Of a DNA stretch of 64,000 bases, positions 53,752 to 64,000 are shown piece by piece. This stretch comes from Cryphonectria parasitica EP155. Taxonomy: Eukaryota > Ascomycota > Sordariomycetes > Diaporthales > Cryphonectriaceae. The DNA lies in NCBI RefSeq assembly GCF_011745365.1, contig NW_024468909.1:3782001-3846000 (forward strand), given 5' to 3'. The first letter of the stretch is position 1. Each line of letters opens with the position of its first letter. The notes under the pieces were generated by a model that was not told where the DNA came from, searched no databases, and was given only the letters and a program-made list of their open reading frames with translations. The translations under genes were made by a program, and so were the position numbers.

Positions 53752-55690
53752 CTTGACTGGAGACCGCTGCGGCAGATATTGATGGGCGATGTTCTCAAGA
53801 ATTCAGGAATGTTCACGCAGTGATATGATCAGAGGTTCGAACTTCCGGTAGCACGTCTTCTTCACGCCGTAGTGCTTTGCTGGCTGCACTGAACGAATAT
53901 GAGTCCTAGTAAATGTCGTAACGAGGAATGTGTAGACCAGGAAAGAAGTGCATATATGTATGTGTGTTCTGATTTTTGATGGCTGTGAAGGATAATCCAG
54001 TCCTATTTATCTATTGTCGATACAAGTACAAAGCAGGCGTTCGACAATGCAACCACTGAGCTTTCCTCCTTACCACACTTGAGAGGGCCAGTGTTCCCAA
54101 GGCTGGAGATCCTTCGACCCACCTCGATTCCATCATTGTGTGGCCGCCAGCGATGCTTGCATGGGGCAGCGAGCACTTGAAAGGCTTCAGCTTCAGCCAC
54201 GGCCCAGAGAAGGATCGTCGCGGTAGCGATTGCGAGCGGGCTGATCCGCAAAAAGGCTATAGGCTTAACCCAACGTGGAAGCACATTCGAAGCTACTAAT
54301 ATGAATGCTATGCCTACAAAGTCGTGAGGCGCAGCACACAAACGAGACAAACGGGCGTAAGCACTTTGATCCTAGAATGCTAGTTGGGACAGGGGGTTTC
54401 CGTAGCCGCTTAATCACATCGAATTAGAAGATCAGAATTTGTTGTCGTCTCTTTTGAGTCACGGTCGCATCCAGCTGGGGAAGTTCACGTTTGACAGATC
54501 TACGACAGATCTTTCGGTGACCGCCTCGCTCATAGCCGTCTTAATGTTATGGCCTAGAATAATAGCCTTTACTCACAGGGTCACGTCACCCACGTCGTGC
54601 AAGCTGGCAAGCCCCCAGTCCCGAGGGGGAGCCTGGTTCCAGGGCCTCGGGAACAAGCCAATCATGTTGGTCGCAGCTCGAAAAGACTTCCAGAACGGGA
54701 AACTCCGCAGATCATCAGGTTTTGGCTGCTCGCCACGCCGCGCTGTGCTGTATGGATCACTGCAATTGTACATCAAGATCAAGGAATTACCTATTCAAAG
54801 TGCCACCCACCATCGATTTATTTATGATGGTATCATTTAAACAGCAGCATAGGCCGAATCCCTGCTGGCACTTTTCCACGTGGACGGAGACTGTGGACCA
54901 GGAACAACCTTTGAGGCTGTCATTCGTCGAGGTGTGGAACGCTTACGCGCTGAGATACTGGAGATATGAGCTGTTTTGCATCCTACTTACTTACATACTC
55001 GAGTGCTTAATTCTTGCATATTATACAGAAACAACAGCACCCGCTGTCAAGTTACTTTAAGGTTGCGCCTATGCACTTGCTTGTCACGATGTTGGGCAAA
55101 TGTTTCATATATTTCTAGTTTTTATTGTCGAGAACACCTGTGAACCCGATCCAATCCTGTATAACATAACAACCGCCAATACTGAACCAGTATCATGAAA
55201 AGGAATGGATCCAGTTTTGAGGAGTAAAGAATCATAACTCGGGCACCAACAGGCCAAAATTTGGTAGTAACGATGTGGCTGCGACTTTCTTAACCTTGTT
55301 AAGCATTGCTCTCGGCTGAGTTAGTTCCTTTCCATCCCTCTTACGTTTAAAACCACTGTCGGTGGTTGCGACTCATCTAAATATATATAAAGGTGGCCGA
55401 GTAAACGGGCATGAACTAATTGTCTCTCAACTTTGTCATGGGATAGCATATTGTGAAAAATGGGGCATATTTAACCCTAACCCTCTGTTTTGGTCCCCTC
55501 ATAAACCATCTCAGAGCCTGGTTTAGTTACTTAGAAGATCTTCCTTTTGTATCAGATAGATTCAATCTCAACACTCATTCAGCCACTTCCACGTGCTCAG
55601 CTCATACGTTTCTCCTTAGTTATGAGCTCGGTTTGCAAGAATCGGGTTTAATCTTCCTCTTATCTATCGAAACAGACTGAGCTGTTCACT
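53752..55690. other. Spacer before the AT-rich island
   Basis: No gene is supported. From 54400 on the sequence holds short frames with no motif. A TTAACCCTAACCCT stretch occurs at about 55471-55484, and composition becomes AT-rich from about 55690. Confidence 0.45.
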
Positions 55691-57249
55691 TCTTATTCTT
55701 TCAGAATACATCTTTTGTTCCAAACAATCATACTCACGCTCCATCAAAGCTCATAATAAAGCGCGAATCTGATGATTTTACGCTCTCGATAAAGTATACC
55801 AATACCTACTCCTTTCCATTCTGATACAGCATTTTGCAGTCCTAGAGCAAGGGAAAGAGTGTTTGGGAGTATCTAGATCTGGATAGCTCAGATGCGCTCT
55901 CTCTCAAATCTGAAAACTTCGATCTCGAGTTCTCCAAGTTTATTCAGAATCTTAAGAAGAAGTGCAAAAATATTATAACAGAGAACTATAAGCTACTCTT
56001 TATCCAGGAATAAGCTATTCTCTATAATTAGGAAATAAAATGCTTTCAGCTTTATTAAAATAAGCAGTTGCATGCTTACTAGAATATATAAAGAATGTAA
56101 AACTGGATTCAGAAAACAGTACTTTCATTAGTTCTTATTCCTTATATGCATATCTATTCAGGAAAGAAGTTTTCTTTGATTTAACAGATGCTTAGAAATC
56201 TGAAGAAAGATCTCTGTTTGTTCGAGAAGAGCATGAAACAGATTGTTCGCTTTTAGTACTGCTATTATCTTGAGCTAGCTACTAAGCAAGGCACCGATTT
56301 CCAAAACTAATGCTAGCAGCATCAGAATCTCCTGAATCTAGCTTAGATTTATAGCATTAATGAAGTTAAGAGACTTTAGAGCTCTAATAACTTCCTTGCT
56401 GCTATTAGAGTTCGCTTCCAGACAGAGTGAGCTAAAATGCAACAATATCTTCTTGCTACAGCATCTAATGATAGTCTGCTTATCAAGATTATTGAACAGC
56501 TTTAACGAAATCTTGCTTTAATCTACTGACTTTGGCTTGAGCAGAAAAAAAGCTCAATAGTATTCGCTACTATAGGCGAAGAGAACCTATCATCTAGCAA
56601 CTTAGGCATAAAATCTGAAAAGAAACAAGATAGATCTTTCAGCTAGAGCGAAAAGAGAGATTACAAGTACTCCTGCAAGTTGTATCAAAAGAAGTATAAA
56701 TAAAGCCTAATAAGCTGCAGAAAGCTGAAGTATGCTTATATCGGAATCAGGCTAGATTCAATCTTCAAAGCTTCATCTAACAAGCAAAGAAAGAAGATTC
56801 TCTCTAAGCTAGCCAGCAAAAACTATCAGAAGCTCTATTCAGACCTTATCAGAACTGAATAGCTTTCTCAAAGCTGAATAGAGAGGATTCTACAGAGAAT
56901 GGAGAACAACAGAAATCTTTATTTAGATACTATCGAGTACTAGAATCTCTCAATTATAACATTAAAATGCTAGATTCGATACTTCTCAAGCCTGAAACAA
57001 AGCATTCTCAGTTCCTCTAAATAAACGCTATTTTCAATCCTCAATTCTTCAACTAAGCAGTATTGCTACAAGCAAGTATAGCAGTTTTCTCAATACTGTT
57101 TTAAATATCTCATATTCTTTTCCAAAGTACAGTTCTGAATAACTGCAGAGCTGTATATCTTGTTAATAGCATTGATCTTCTGAAGCTAAATACCTTTTCT
57201 CTCTTAAGAGATGCAAAAGTTATGAAAGCAGGGAGCTCATTGTTGCTAA
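55691..57249 (+). pseudogene. RIP-damaged coding frame, unknown protein
   Basis: One forward frame of roughly 500 codons runs through this stretch with no frameshift, interrupted only by in-frame stops (TAG, TAA, TGA), nearly all explicable as C-to-T or G-to-A changes in Gln, Arg or Trp codons. The readable parts are charged and Ser/Lys-rich (for example SLKSENFDLEFSKFIQNLKK and SEKRDYKYSCKLYQKKYK) with several Leu-rich helices; I recognise no domain. A possible splice acceptor (CTTTCAG) sits at about 55700. It ends at the candidate left LTR edge and has the same orientation as the retrotransposon. It could be part of another element, a second ORF of a related element, or a host gene caught in the damaged region. 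Confidence 0.55.
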
Positions 57250-57250
57250 T

Positions 57251-57761
57251 TGTTATAACTCATTCAACATGCAGGTCACGAAACAAACCCCAGCAACAAG
57301 GAACCAGGTATCACAACCCAACGTCGGACAGCTATCAATAATTAGGTAATCCAGGATTAGGATTACAGAGCTCAGCTAATCAGATTATAGAATGATTACT
57401 TATAATCACCAGTGCTCAATAATCAGTAGTAATCCGGAGTAATCACCAGTAAGCAGAAACTGAAGAGCTGAATATATAACCATACATTCATTATCATTAG
57501 ATAGATCATTATACATAGCTCTTCAGTTGTTAATCTAAGTATTCAGTCTTCTATACTAAGTAGCTCCAAAGGCAGTAAATACTTGCATTACTCATTAGAA
57601 CTTGTACAGTTCCGTATTCAAGAACTTAATACTTTAATACTGCTCTTGTTAGCATAAACTCTTCATATACTTAGAAATCTTCGGATTGCTGCAATGCTTA
57701 TTATATTTTGATAATTCTTGTTTAAAAATAGTTCAGTATTACTTCTTGAGCAATACAGAAT
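57251..57761 (+). promoter_or_regulatory. Probable 5' LTR and leader with TATA box
   Basis: A noncoding stretch between the upstream damaged frame and the gag start. It begins TGTT, contains many GATTA/TAATC motifs (57355-57450), and has a TATA-like ATATATAA at about 57473-57480, consistent with a U3 promoter driving the element. The LTR right edge and primer-binding site cannot be set without the 3' LTR. Confidence 0.5.
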
Positions 57762-59840
57762 ATGATAGCTTCTTTAGAAATCTCTTTATCCTTGCGCGCC
57801 CCTACTCAGAAAGAACTGATTAACCAGATATACTAGCTTATCCAGCGTATCCAGAATCTGTGCAAACAACAGCAGGCCCAAAGCGCTACCATCGCCAACC
57901 AGCAAGCCCAGCTAGCCCAACAGGCTCAGCAGGCGCAGTTCACCTCTGCAGTTACCAGTAATGCTGAAAAGGCATATAAAATGAATAAGCTTGCTATATA
58001 TAACAGCAATCAGAAAATGCTGCATGAATTCCTTATCTACTGCAGAATATATTTCTTGTATTATGCAACTCAGTTCACTATAAAATCTGAGAAGATCATC
58101 CTTGCAGAAACTCATTTCAAAAAGAATGCTCTCATCTAATACAAGCTTTCTCTATGCAATCACTTGAAGCATTAAAACAATCTCAGTACGCATATTCAGA
58201 ATATTAAAAATATATTTGATTTCTTTGAGAGCTTTGAAAAAGCTCTTAAAGAAATCTTTAGTAATTCCAACGAAGAATGCATTATAGCTTAGTAGCTTAT
58301 AAATCTCAAGCAAACTAAATCAGCTTCTGCTTATATAATTAGATTTAAGCAACTCTTAGTGCAACTTCTGTAAGAAGATAAGAATCTCATGAAATATTAT
58401 TATAAGAAACTTAAGAATAATATTAAGAACGAAATTTCCAAATAGAATTAGCTAGAAAACTTTATAATATTCTCTAATCAAGCTATCCGCATTAACAATC
58501 ATCTGTATAAACAATAAGTAAAGAAATCCAAAAAGAGAGAAAGCTAGACTTGGAAGTTTCTAGCTAATATAAGCAAGAAACTTCAAAACAAGAATAGCAA
58601 TTAATATAGCAGCATAGCTCAGAGCAGCACTATGCATGCTGATCCCATAGAACTCAATGCTGCTAATAAGCAGTATAGCAAGAGAAATAACATTACTTGC
58701 TACAACTGCAATAAACAAGAATACATTACATGCAACTGCTATCAATCCCAAAAGAACAAATAGCAACTAGTTCAGAAAGAATGCTAGATAAATGTTACTT
58801 AATAATAGAAATTCAATCAACTGAGCAAAAATACTCTTTCGGAGCAAGTATCGAACTCTATTAATTACAGAAGTCTTAGCTAAACATTCTGCTATAATAA
58901 TAACTGCTTAATACACCTCTTGAGTAAGAAAAGCTTAGAATGATTCTCTTAGAAACCTAGGCGCTGCAGATAAATAGCAACAGCAGGATGAGAATGCATG
59001 CTTAGCACTCTCATGAATAGCAACTCGGACTGCTCCAACATTGTAGGATAGAGCATTCAGATGTTGGAAGAAGAACTTAGCAACAATACTCTTTAACATT
59101 CTTCATTGCTTATGCCAAGCACTATAACCAGGGATATGAATAAGGAATGATACCCCTTTGGTTACTAGTACAAGTATATGAATAACACTGAAAACGCCTC
59201 TCAGGCAATGAAAAGATTAAGCTTGAATAAATGATCTAACGATTTACTGAAGTCTTTTGTAAACAATGATAAACCCAAGAAGCTTATAGAAAAGTTCCTC
59301 TTTAGCATTGAATAAAATAAAGAAACAATATAGATTGAATATCTCATCTACGGAATAGAGCTGGAAAAGCTCTTCATCTGCATTCCCTTGCAGAACATTG
59401 AGATACAAGAAGATAAGAATCCTCGAATCAGCTTACTTTATAATCTACATTACAAACTAGCTTAGATCTCCTGCATTTATTATAGCTGCAGAATACATTT
59501 CTCGAACAAGATACAATACGAATAATTCCTTATTAGAGAACCAGAACAAATCCTTTAAGCTATTGAAGAACAGAAACTCTGCTTCAGAAAGATTCTCAAT
59601 AAACAGTACTATAATGCATATATCAAACTATTAAACAACTGCCTCAGGCAATGCATAAATAAGAAGATAAAATAATAGCAGTATAAAATAATACTCTATA
59701 TAATTCACATTAATAATAAGATTTGCAACTAGCATTAATAGAAGAAAGATTAGAAATAATAATAATACGAGTAAAAGCAAGCTAAGAAGCTTGCTCAAGA
59801 AGCAGCGAAGCAAGCTCAGAAGAATAAGCAGTTCTTAATG
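57762..59840 (+). pseudogene. Damaged gag of the chromovirus
   Basis: Frame 0 from the ATG at 57762 to about 59840, with many in-frame stops but no visible frameshift. A Gln/Ala-rich helical segment (about 57850-57960) keeps high GC, then a capsid-like helical region, then a zinc knuckle at 58698-58733 (CYNCNKQEYITC) in which the expected His is Tyr. About 370 more codons follow, ending in a Lys/Gln/Ala coil (AKKLAQEAAKQAQKNKQ). Gag would form the virus-like particle and bind RNA. Confidence 0.7.
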
Positions 59841-62800
59841 AACTCAAAAGAATAGGATTGCTTATAAAGAAACTGCAAATGATCAGATTAGAACAGTTTC
59901 TATATAACGCTTCTAAAATAGATTATACTTATATTAAGTTTAATATATATATTTAAGGATACAAATATAGCATATTATTGAATAGTAGCGCTTAGAGAAA
60001 CTTTATATTTCCATATATCATCAATTAAGCATAACTATAATAAAGATAAAAGAAATACTTATATATTCTCAGTATTATGAAAGAATAATCTATTACATAC
60101 AATTAAGGAATAATTAATAAGAAAACTGATTATCTATCTATCTTAATCCAAGAATGCGCAACCAGAGCTTCTTTTAATATTACAGATATAGCACAACATA
60201 AGCTGATTATAGAATTTCCATAGCTCAAGAAGCACAATTCTCGAATTGATTGAATTACTAGCCAGATCTCATAGAAACAAGCTGTATCTAGAGAAATAGT
60301 TGCAATCAATAATGCAGGATTGAAGCTAGTTATTGAAGAATACTCAGAAAAAGAAGCTTTAAACAACTTTATATACACTTTCAAGTTAGCAGAGCTAGCA
60401 GTTCAAGAAGAAGAATCTAGTAATAAGCGAATCCAAATAGTGCTAGAGTGCTAATAGATTAGCAAAATAATAGAAGCGAAACTCTTAGCAAGTTAGTTCG
60501 CTCCGGAGCAACAAGAAAAAGCTTCAGAAAGTGAATTATGAATCTATACAGAAAAAACCTTGAAACCAAGCTCTCAAGCACTCGCTCCAGCTCAGAGCAA
60601 ATGCTTAAGACTCTTAAAAATGCTATCAGAAAAGAAGTATGCTTAATAATATCTACTATTTCTTCAGATAGCAGAAACAGCATAAGAATCAGAATCAATA
60701 CTTGCAAACATACTACAAGAATACTATAAGTTCAAGAAACTATTCCAGAAAGAATTGAATACAGAATTGCTAGAATACAGCTTATATAACTACAAAATCC
60801 TGCTATAAGAAGAGAAGCAGCTCAAATTCTTTCTTATTTACAAACTAAATAAAGCATAACTAGAAATATTTAGAGAATATCTTAATAAGAATCTTAAGAA
60901 AGAATATATATAATCATTGTAATCATTAGTAGAATATCCTATCCTATTTATACTCAAGAAGAACAGCAAGCTCAAACTATATATTGATTATAAATAACTC
61001 AACAATATTATAATCAAAAACTAATACTTATTACTACTTATTAAGAAATTATAAGATAAGCTGCAAGAAGCATAGTGATTTATAATTCTAAACTTAAAAG
61101 GAGCTTATAATCTGATTAGAATAAAGAAAGAAAAAGAATGAAAAACTGCTTTCAGAATATGCTACGAATACTACAAATATTTGATTATGCTCTTTAATCT
61201 AACGAATATCCCAGCTTTATTTCAGAAAATAATCAATTATATTCTATACAAGCATCTGAATCAGTTCATCATTGCCTATCTCAATAATATTCTTATTTAC
61301 TCTTGAATACTTGAAGAATATAAAAAACATATGAAAACAGTATTACAAATGCTTCAGAATGCAAAACTTCTTATGAAATCTGCAAAGAGCTACTTTTATA
61401 TACAAAAAATCAATTATCTTAGATTTACAATCAAGCTAGAATGCATCAAGCTACAGAAAGATAAGATGAAAGCTATTAAAAACTAGCTAATTTTCAGAAA
61501 TATTAGGGATATTAGGTTTTTCTTCGAATATATCAACTTCTATAAGCAGTTTATTAAGAATTATAGCTAGATTGCATACTCTCTTATAAATCTCATTAAA
61601 AAGAAATAGCTTTTTAAATAAATCTTTAAAGCATAAGAAGCTTTCAACGAAATCATCAGACATATTATCTTAGAACTAGTTCTATATAAAGCAAACTTCT
61701 ATAAATCCTTTGAAATTGAAACTGATATATCGAAATATGCATTCGGAGAACAACTTAATCAGCAAAACAATTAAAAATATTTAAGAATTATAAGCAACTT
61801 CTTAAAGAAGTTGAATAGCTCGGAAATCAACTACAAAATCCCTAATTAGGAATTCATAGCAATAGTAAAAGCTTTCAAGAAGTAGCAATACTATCTCATT
61901 AGCATATAATACTCAATTATAGTTTACTCAAATTACAAGAATCTAATTATATTTATAATAACCAAGATTTTGAATAAGCAACAAGTTAGATAAGCAGAAT
62001 TCCTCTTATAATTCAACTTCAAGATTGTATACTGCAAAAGCTCAGAGAACGAATGAGCAGATGCTTTCAGCAGAAGATTAGATTATCGAGATGCAGATTC
62101 CTCGAATATATAGAATATCTTTGCTTAAAACGAGTTAGGAAATCTCATTAATGTATATAGAAAACTGAATACTGCTCTTAGAATCAAATCTTCAGAAAAG
62201 AATCCAGAATCAATAATTCCAAATAAACAAAACAATTATATTAAGAATATATATAATGCACTAGCATACAGATATCAGAGAATTAAAGCAATCTATAAAT
62301 ATATTAAAAGATATTAGAATCTATCAAGCCTTAGGAAAAGAATTGAAAATATTCTATAACAATACAACAGCTGCAAGAAAAATAAAGCAGAAAGATATAA
62401 GCTTTATAAACTACTACACTTCTTATTAATATCTACAACTGTTTAGCAATCCATTAATTTAAACTTTATTATCAAGCTACTTCTCTTATAAGAACTCTTA
62501 ACTAAGATACAATATAATAGCATTCTAGTAATGATTTGCAAACTGAGCAAGTATGCTTATTTTCTTCTCTATAAGGAAAGCAGTACAGCAGAGAAACTTG
62601 TATATGCATTCCTCAGAATGATTATTGCTAATCACAGCATGCTAGAGAAAGTAATTTCTAATAGAAATAGGAAGTTCAACTCAAAGTTTTAAACTTTGCT
62701 TATGAAATAACTCGGAATATATTACAGAATATTCATAGCATTTTACTTATAAACAGATAAATAGATGAAAAGAATAAATCAAGTTATTAAACAGTATCTA

Positions 62801-63502
62801 CAATACTATATTAATCAGAAACAGAACAACTAAATTAATCTATTGCCTCTTGCATAATTTGCTTATAATAGCGCAGATATAAGCATAATAAAGAAATTAT
62901 TATTCTTCATACTCTATAAATATAATCTAACAGCTTACTATGAAATGCTATTAGAAGCAGATATAGAAGCTGTAAACAAAAGAGTTAAGAAGATTAAGAA
63001 AGTTCAGAAGAAACTTCAATCAGAACTACAATTCGTTTAGAAACGAATAATATAGTATGCAAATTCTAAGAGGATTGAGAAACTAATCCTATAGAAGAGA
63101 AATAAGATTTATCTACTTCGAAAAAACATCAAAACAACCAAATCCAGCAACAAACTCAACTATAAGAAGTTGGAACTATTTAAAATCTTGCAACAGATTT
63201 CCCTAATCAACTACAAGTTAGCATTATCTTATAAGATGAGAATATATTCAGTTTTTTACATTTTACTGCTGAAATCAGCAGTATAGGAAATACTAACAGA
63301 TAATATAGCAGAAGTGGAAAACAATGAATCAGAGTATGAGATGAAAAAGATCCTCAAGCATAGAAGTACAGATAATACAAGAGAATATCTTATCAAGTGA
63401 AAAGATTATCTAGCAAGTGAAAATTCATGGGAACTACGAAAGAACATCGAAAACGCTCAGGAAAAGGTAGCTGAATATTGGAAAAGAAAAACCAGCACCT
63501 AA
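59840..63502 (+). pseudogene. Damaged pol: PR, RT, RNase H, integrase, chromodomain
   Basis: Pol lies in the -1 frame relative to gag and stays in a single frame for about 3.6 kb to a TAA at 63500-63502. Landmarks: a protease active-site region at about 59972-59992 reading ILLNSSA; RT motif YIDYK at about 60980; the RT catalytic YxDD at 61277-61288 reads YLNN (both Asp lost); an RNase H-like FEIETDISKYAFG at about 61720; an integrase-like region at about 62250-63200; and a chromodomain at about 63311-63480 (NESEYEMKKILKHR, SWELRKNIENA). In-frame stops occur throughout, largely TAG and TAA at former Gln or Trp codons. The product cannot be made. Confidence 0.8.
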
Positions 63503-64000
63503 GACAACCGCTTCAGCCCGAAGAGGAGCCCAAAGCTTACCGTCTCATCCAAAAATCCAGACCAATCCACCACACCATTCCCCACATTCACGGAATTCCA
63601 ATCAAAACCTTCGAAGAAAGAATCCTCAGCTACTGCAGCTGATTCCTCGACTACCACAGGCTCCGTAGAGATCACAGCCCGAACCTCAGCAGACACACGC
63701 TTGCGCTCCTCCTCTTCTAAACCTTCGTTTACCAGTTTTATCCCCTTTTCCTGAAGGAAGCGTCGTTGCTTCTTCAGGCGGAACAAGCAACCCAAAGATT
63801 CCAACAAATGAGCCTGAGCATCAGCTAACTCTTATTGACGCTCCAGCAGACGCTCCTCTTCCTCCACCTCCCTACTATCCAGACGAACCAGCTCATCGGT
63901 AATGCGGGATACTGAGAAAGTGCTATCAGGAAAAGTGCGCAAGAAAAGAAAGCGGTTGGAGAAACTTACGGGAAGAAACGGGAATCCGACCAGCATCACA
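63499..64000 (-). pseudogene. Antisense spliced coiled-coil ORF, truncated by window end
   Basis: Reads on the minus strand from beyond 64000 to a TAG at 63501-63499. Exon 63499-63911, a 58-nt intron 63912-63969 (GTAAGT..CTCAG) and an upstream exon 63970-64000 give one frame: a Val-Ser-Ser stretch, then Arg/Glu-rich coiled coil (RLDSREVEEEERLLERQ), QRRFLQEKGIKLV, and an acidic, aromatic end (FEGFDWNSVNVGNG). One TAA interrupts the frame near 63832, apparently a former CAA. Otherwise the frame is intact and far less AT-rich than pol. Similar small coiled-coil ORFs are often found beside fungal chromoviruses, as far as I recall; function unknown. Confidence 0.6.

Larger units (their letters stand above)
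57251..64000 (+). mobile_element. Degenerate Ty3/gypsy chromovirus, right end beyond window
   Basis: Order on the plus strand: probable 5' LTR, gag with a CCHC knuckle, then pol with protease, reverse transcriptase, RNase H, integrase and C-terminal chromodomain, the arrangement that defines chromoviruses. An antisense coding remnant follows pol. Chromodomains of this class guide integration to heterochromatin. The copy is dead: dozens of nonsense codons and a mutated RT catalytic site. Changes look like transitions only, typical of RIP, a defence of filamentous ascomycetes that mutates duplicated DNA. The left edge is placed at TGTTATAAC (57251), a plausible LTR start; the 3' LTR and target-site duplication are not in the window. 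Confidence 0.85.

Noticed and set aside
53830..53850. GGTTCGAACTTCC resembling a tRNA T arm
   Set aside because: No matching acceptor, D or anticodon arms could be placed on either strand.
55471..55484. Telomere-like CCCTAACCCT
   Set aside because: Fewer than two full repeats; expected by chance and not evidence for a telomere or fusion.
1..64000. Bacterial-type features such as operons, CRISPR arrays or Shine-Dalgarno sites
   Set aside because: Genes have spliceosomal introns and individual promoters; no spaced direct-repeat array was seen.

Overview
The window is chromosomal DNA from a filamentous ascomycete (Pezizomycotina, most likely a Sordariomycete). Genes are monocistronic on both strands. 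They carry short introns (mostly 50-250 nt) with GT..CTRAC..AG signals, long microsatellite-rich spacers separate them, and the right end is an AT-rich island of transition-mutated transposon sequence typical of repeat-induced point mutation (RIP). Gene models were built by hand from splice signals and reading frames; all product names come from recognising domains by eye.

Left part (1-13.4 kb): an unrecognised two-exon gene; a YEATS/ET-domain TAF14-type transcription factor subunit (five exons); a large Zn2Cys6 transcription factor with a polyglutamine tract; an unrecognised conserved-looking 532-residue protein on the minus strand; and an intronless initiator tRNA-Met. Middle (14-38 kb): a 1184-residue TMEM198-like membrane protein, a 5.3-kb spacer without a credible gene, a heme catalase with an altered active site, an unrecognised multi-helix membrane protein, an ERF4-type palmitoyltransferase accessory protein, a single-pass Cys-containing surface protein, and an SLC10A7/Rch1-like transporter. 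Right-middle (38.6-53.8 kb): a membrane-anchored amidohydrolase, a secreted DUF1996 protein, a secreted GH43-like glycosidase and an Ost-alpha/TMEM184-like protein. Several act at the cell surface or outside the cell, but nothing shows that they form one pathway.

Right end (about 55.7-64 kb): sequence composition changes abruptly. A continuous but stop-riddled frame with no recognised domain (about 55.69-57.25 kb) precedes a degenerate Ty3/gypsy chromovirus. This has a probable 5' LTR, gag with a CCHC knuckle, then pol in the -1 frame with protease, reverse transcriptase, RNase H, integrase and chromodomain. Damage is almost entirely C-to-T/G-to-A substitution with no visible frameshifts, and the RT catalytic YxDD reads YLNN. 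Facing pol tail-to-tail is a spliced antisense coding remnant that looks much less mutated; its stop codon interlocks with the pol stop and it runs off the right edge.

The best candidates for something unusual are the catalase with both Asn of its NNTP motif replaced, the composition switch and interlocked stops at 63.5 kb, and the unknown RIP-damaged frame abutting the LTR. No clearly novel multigene system was found.
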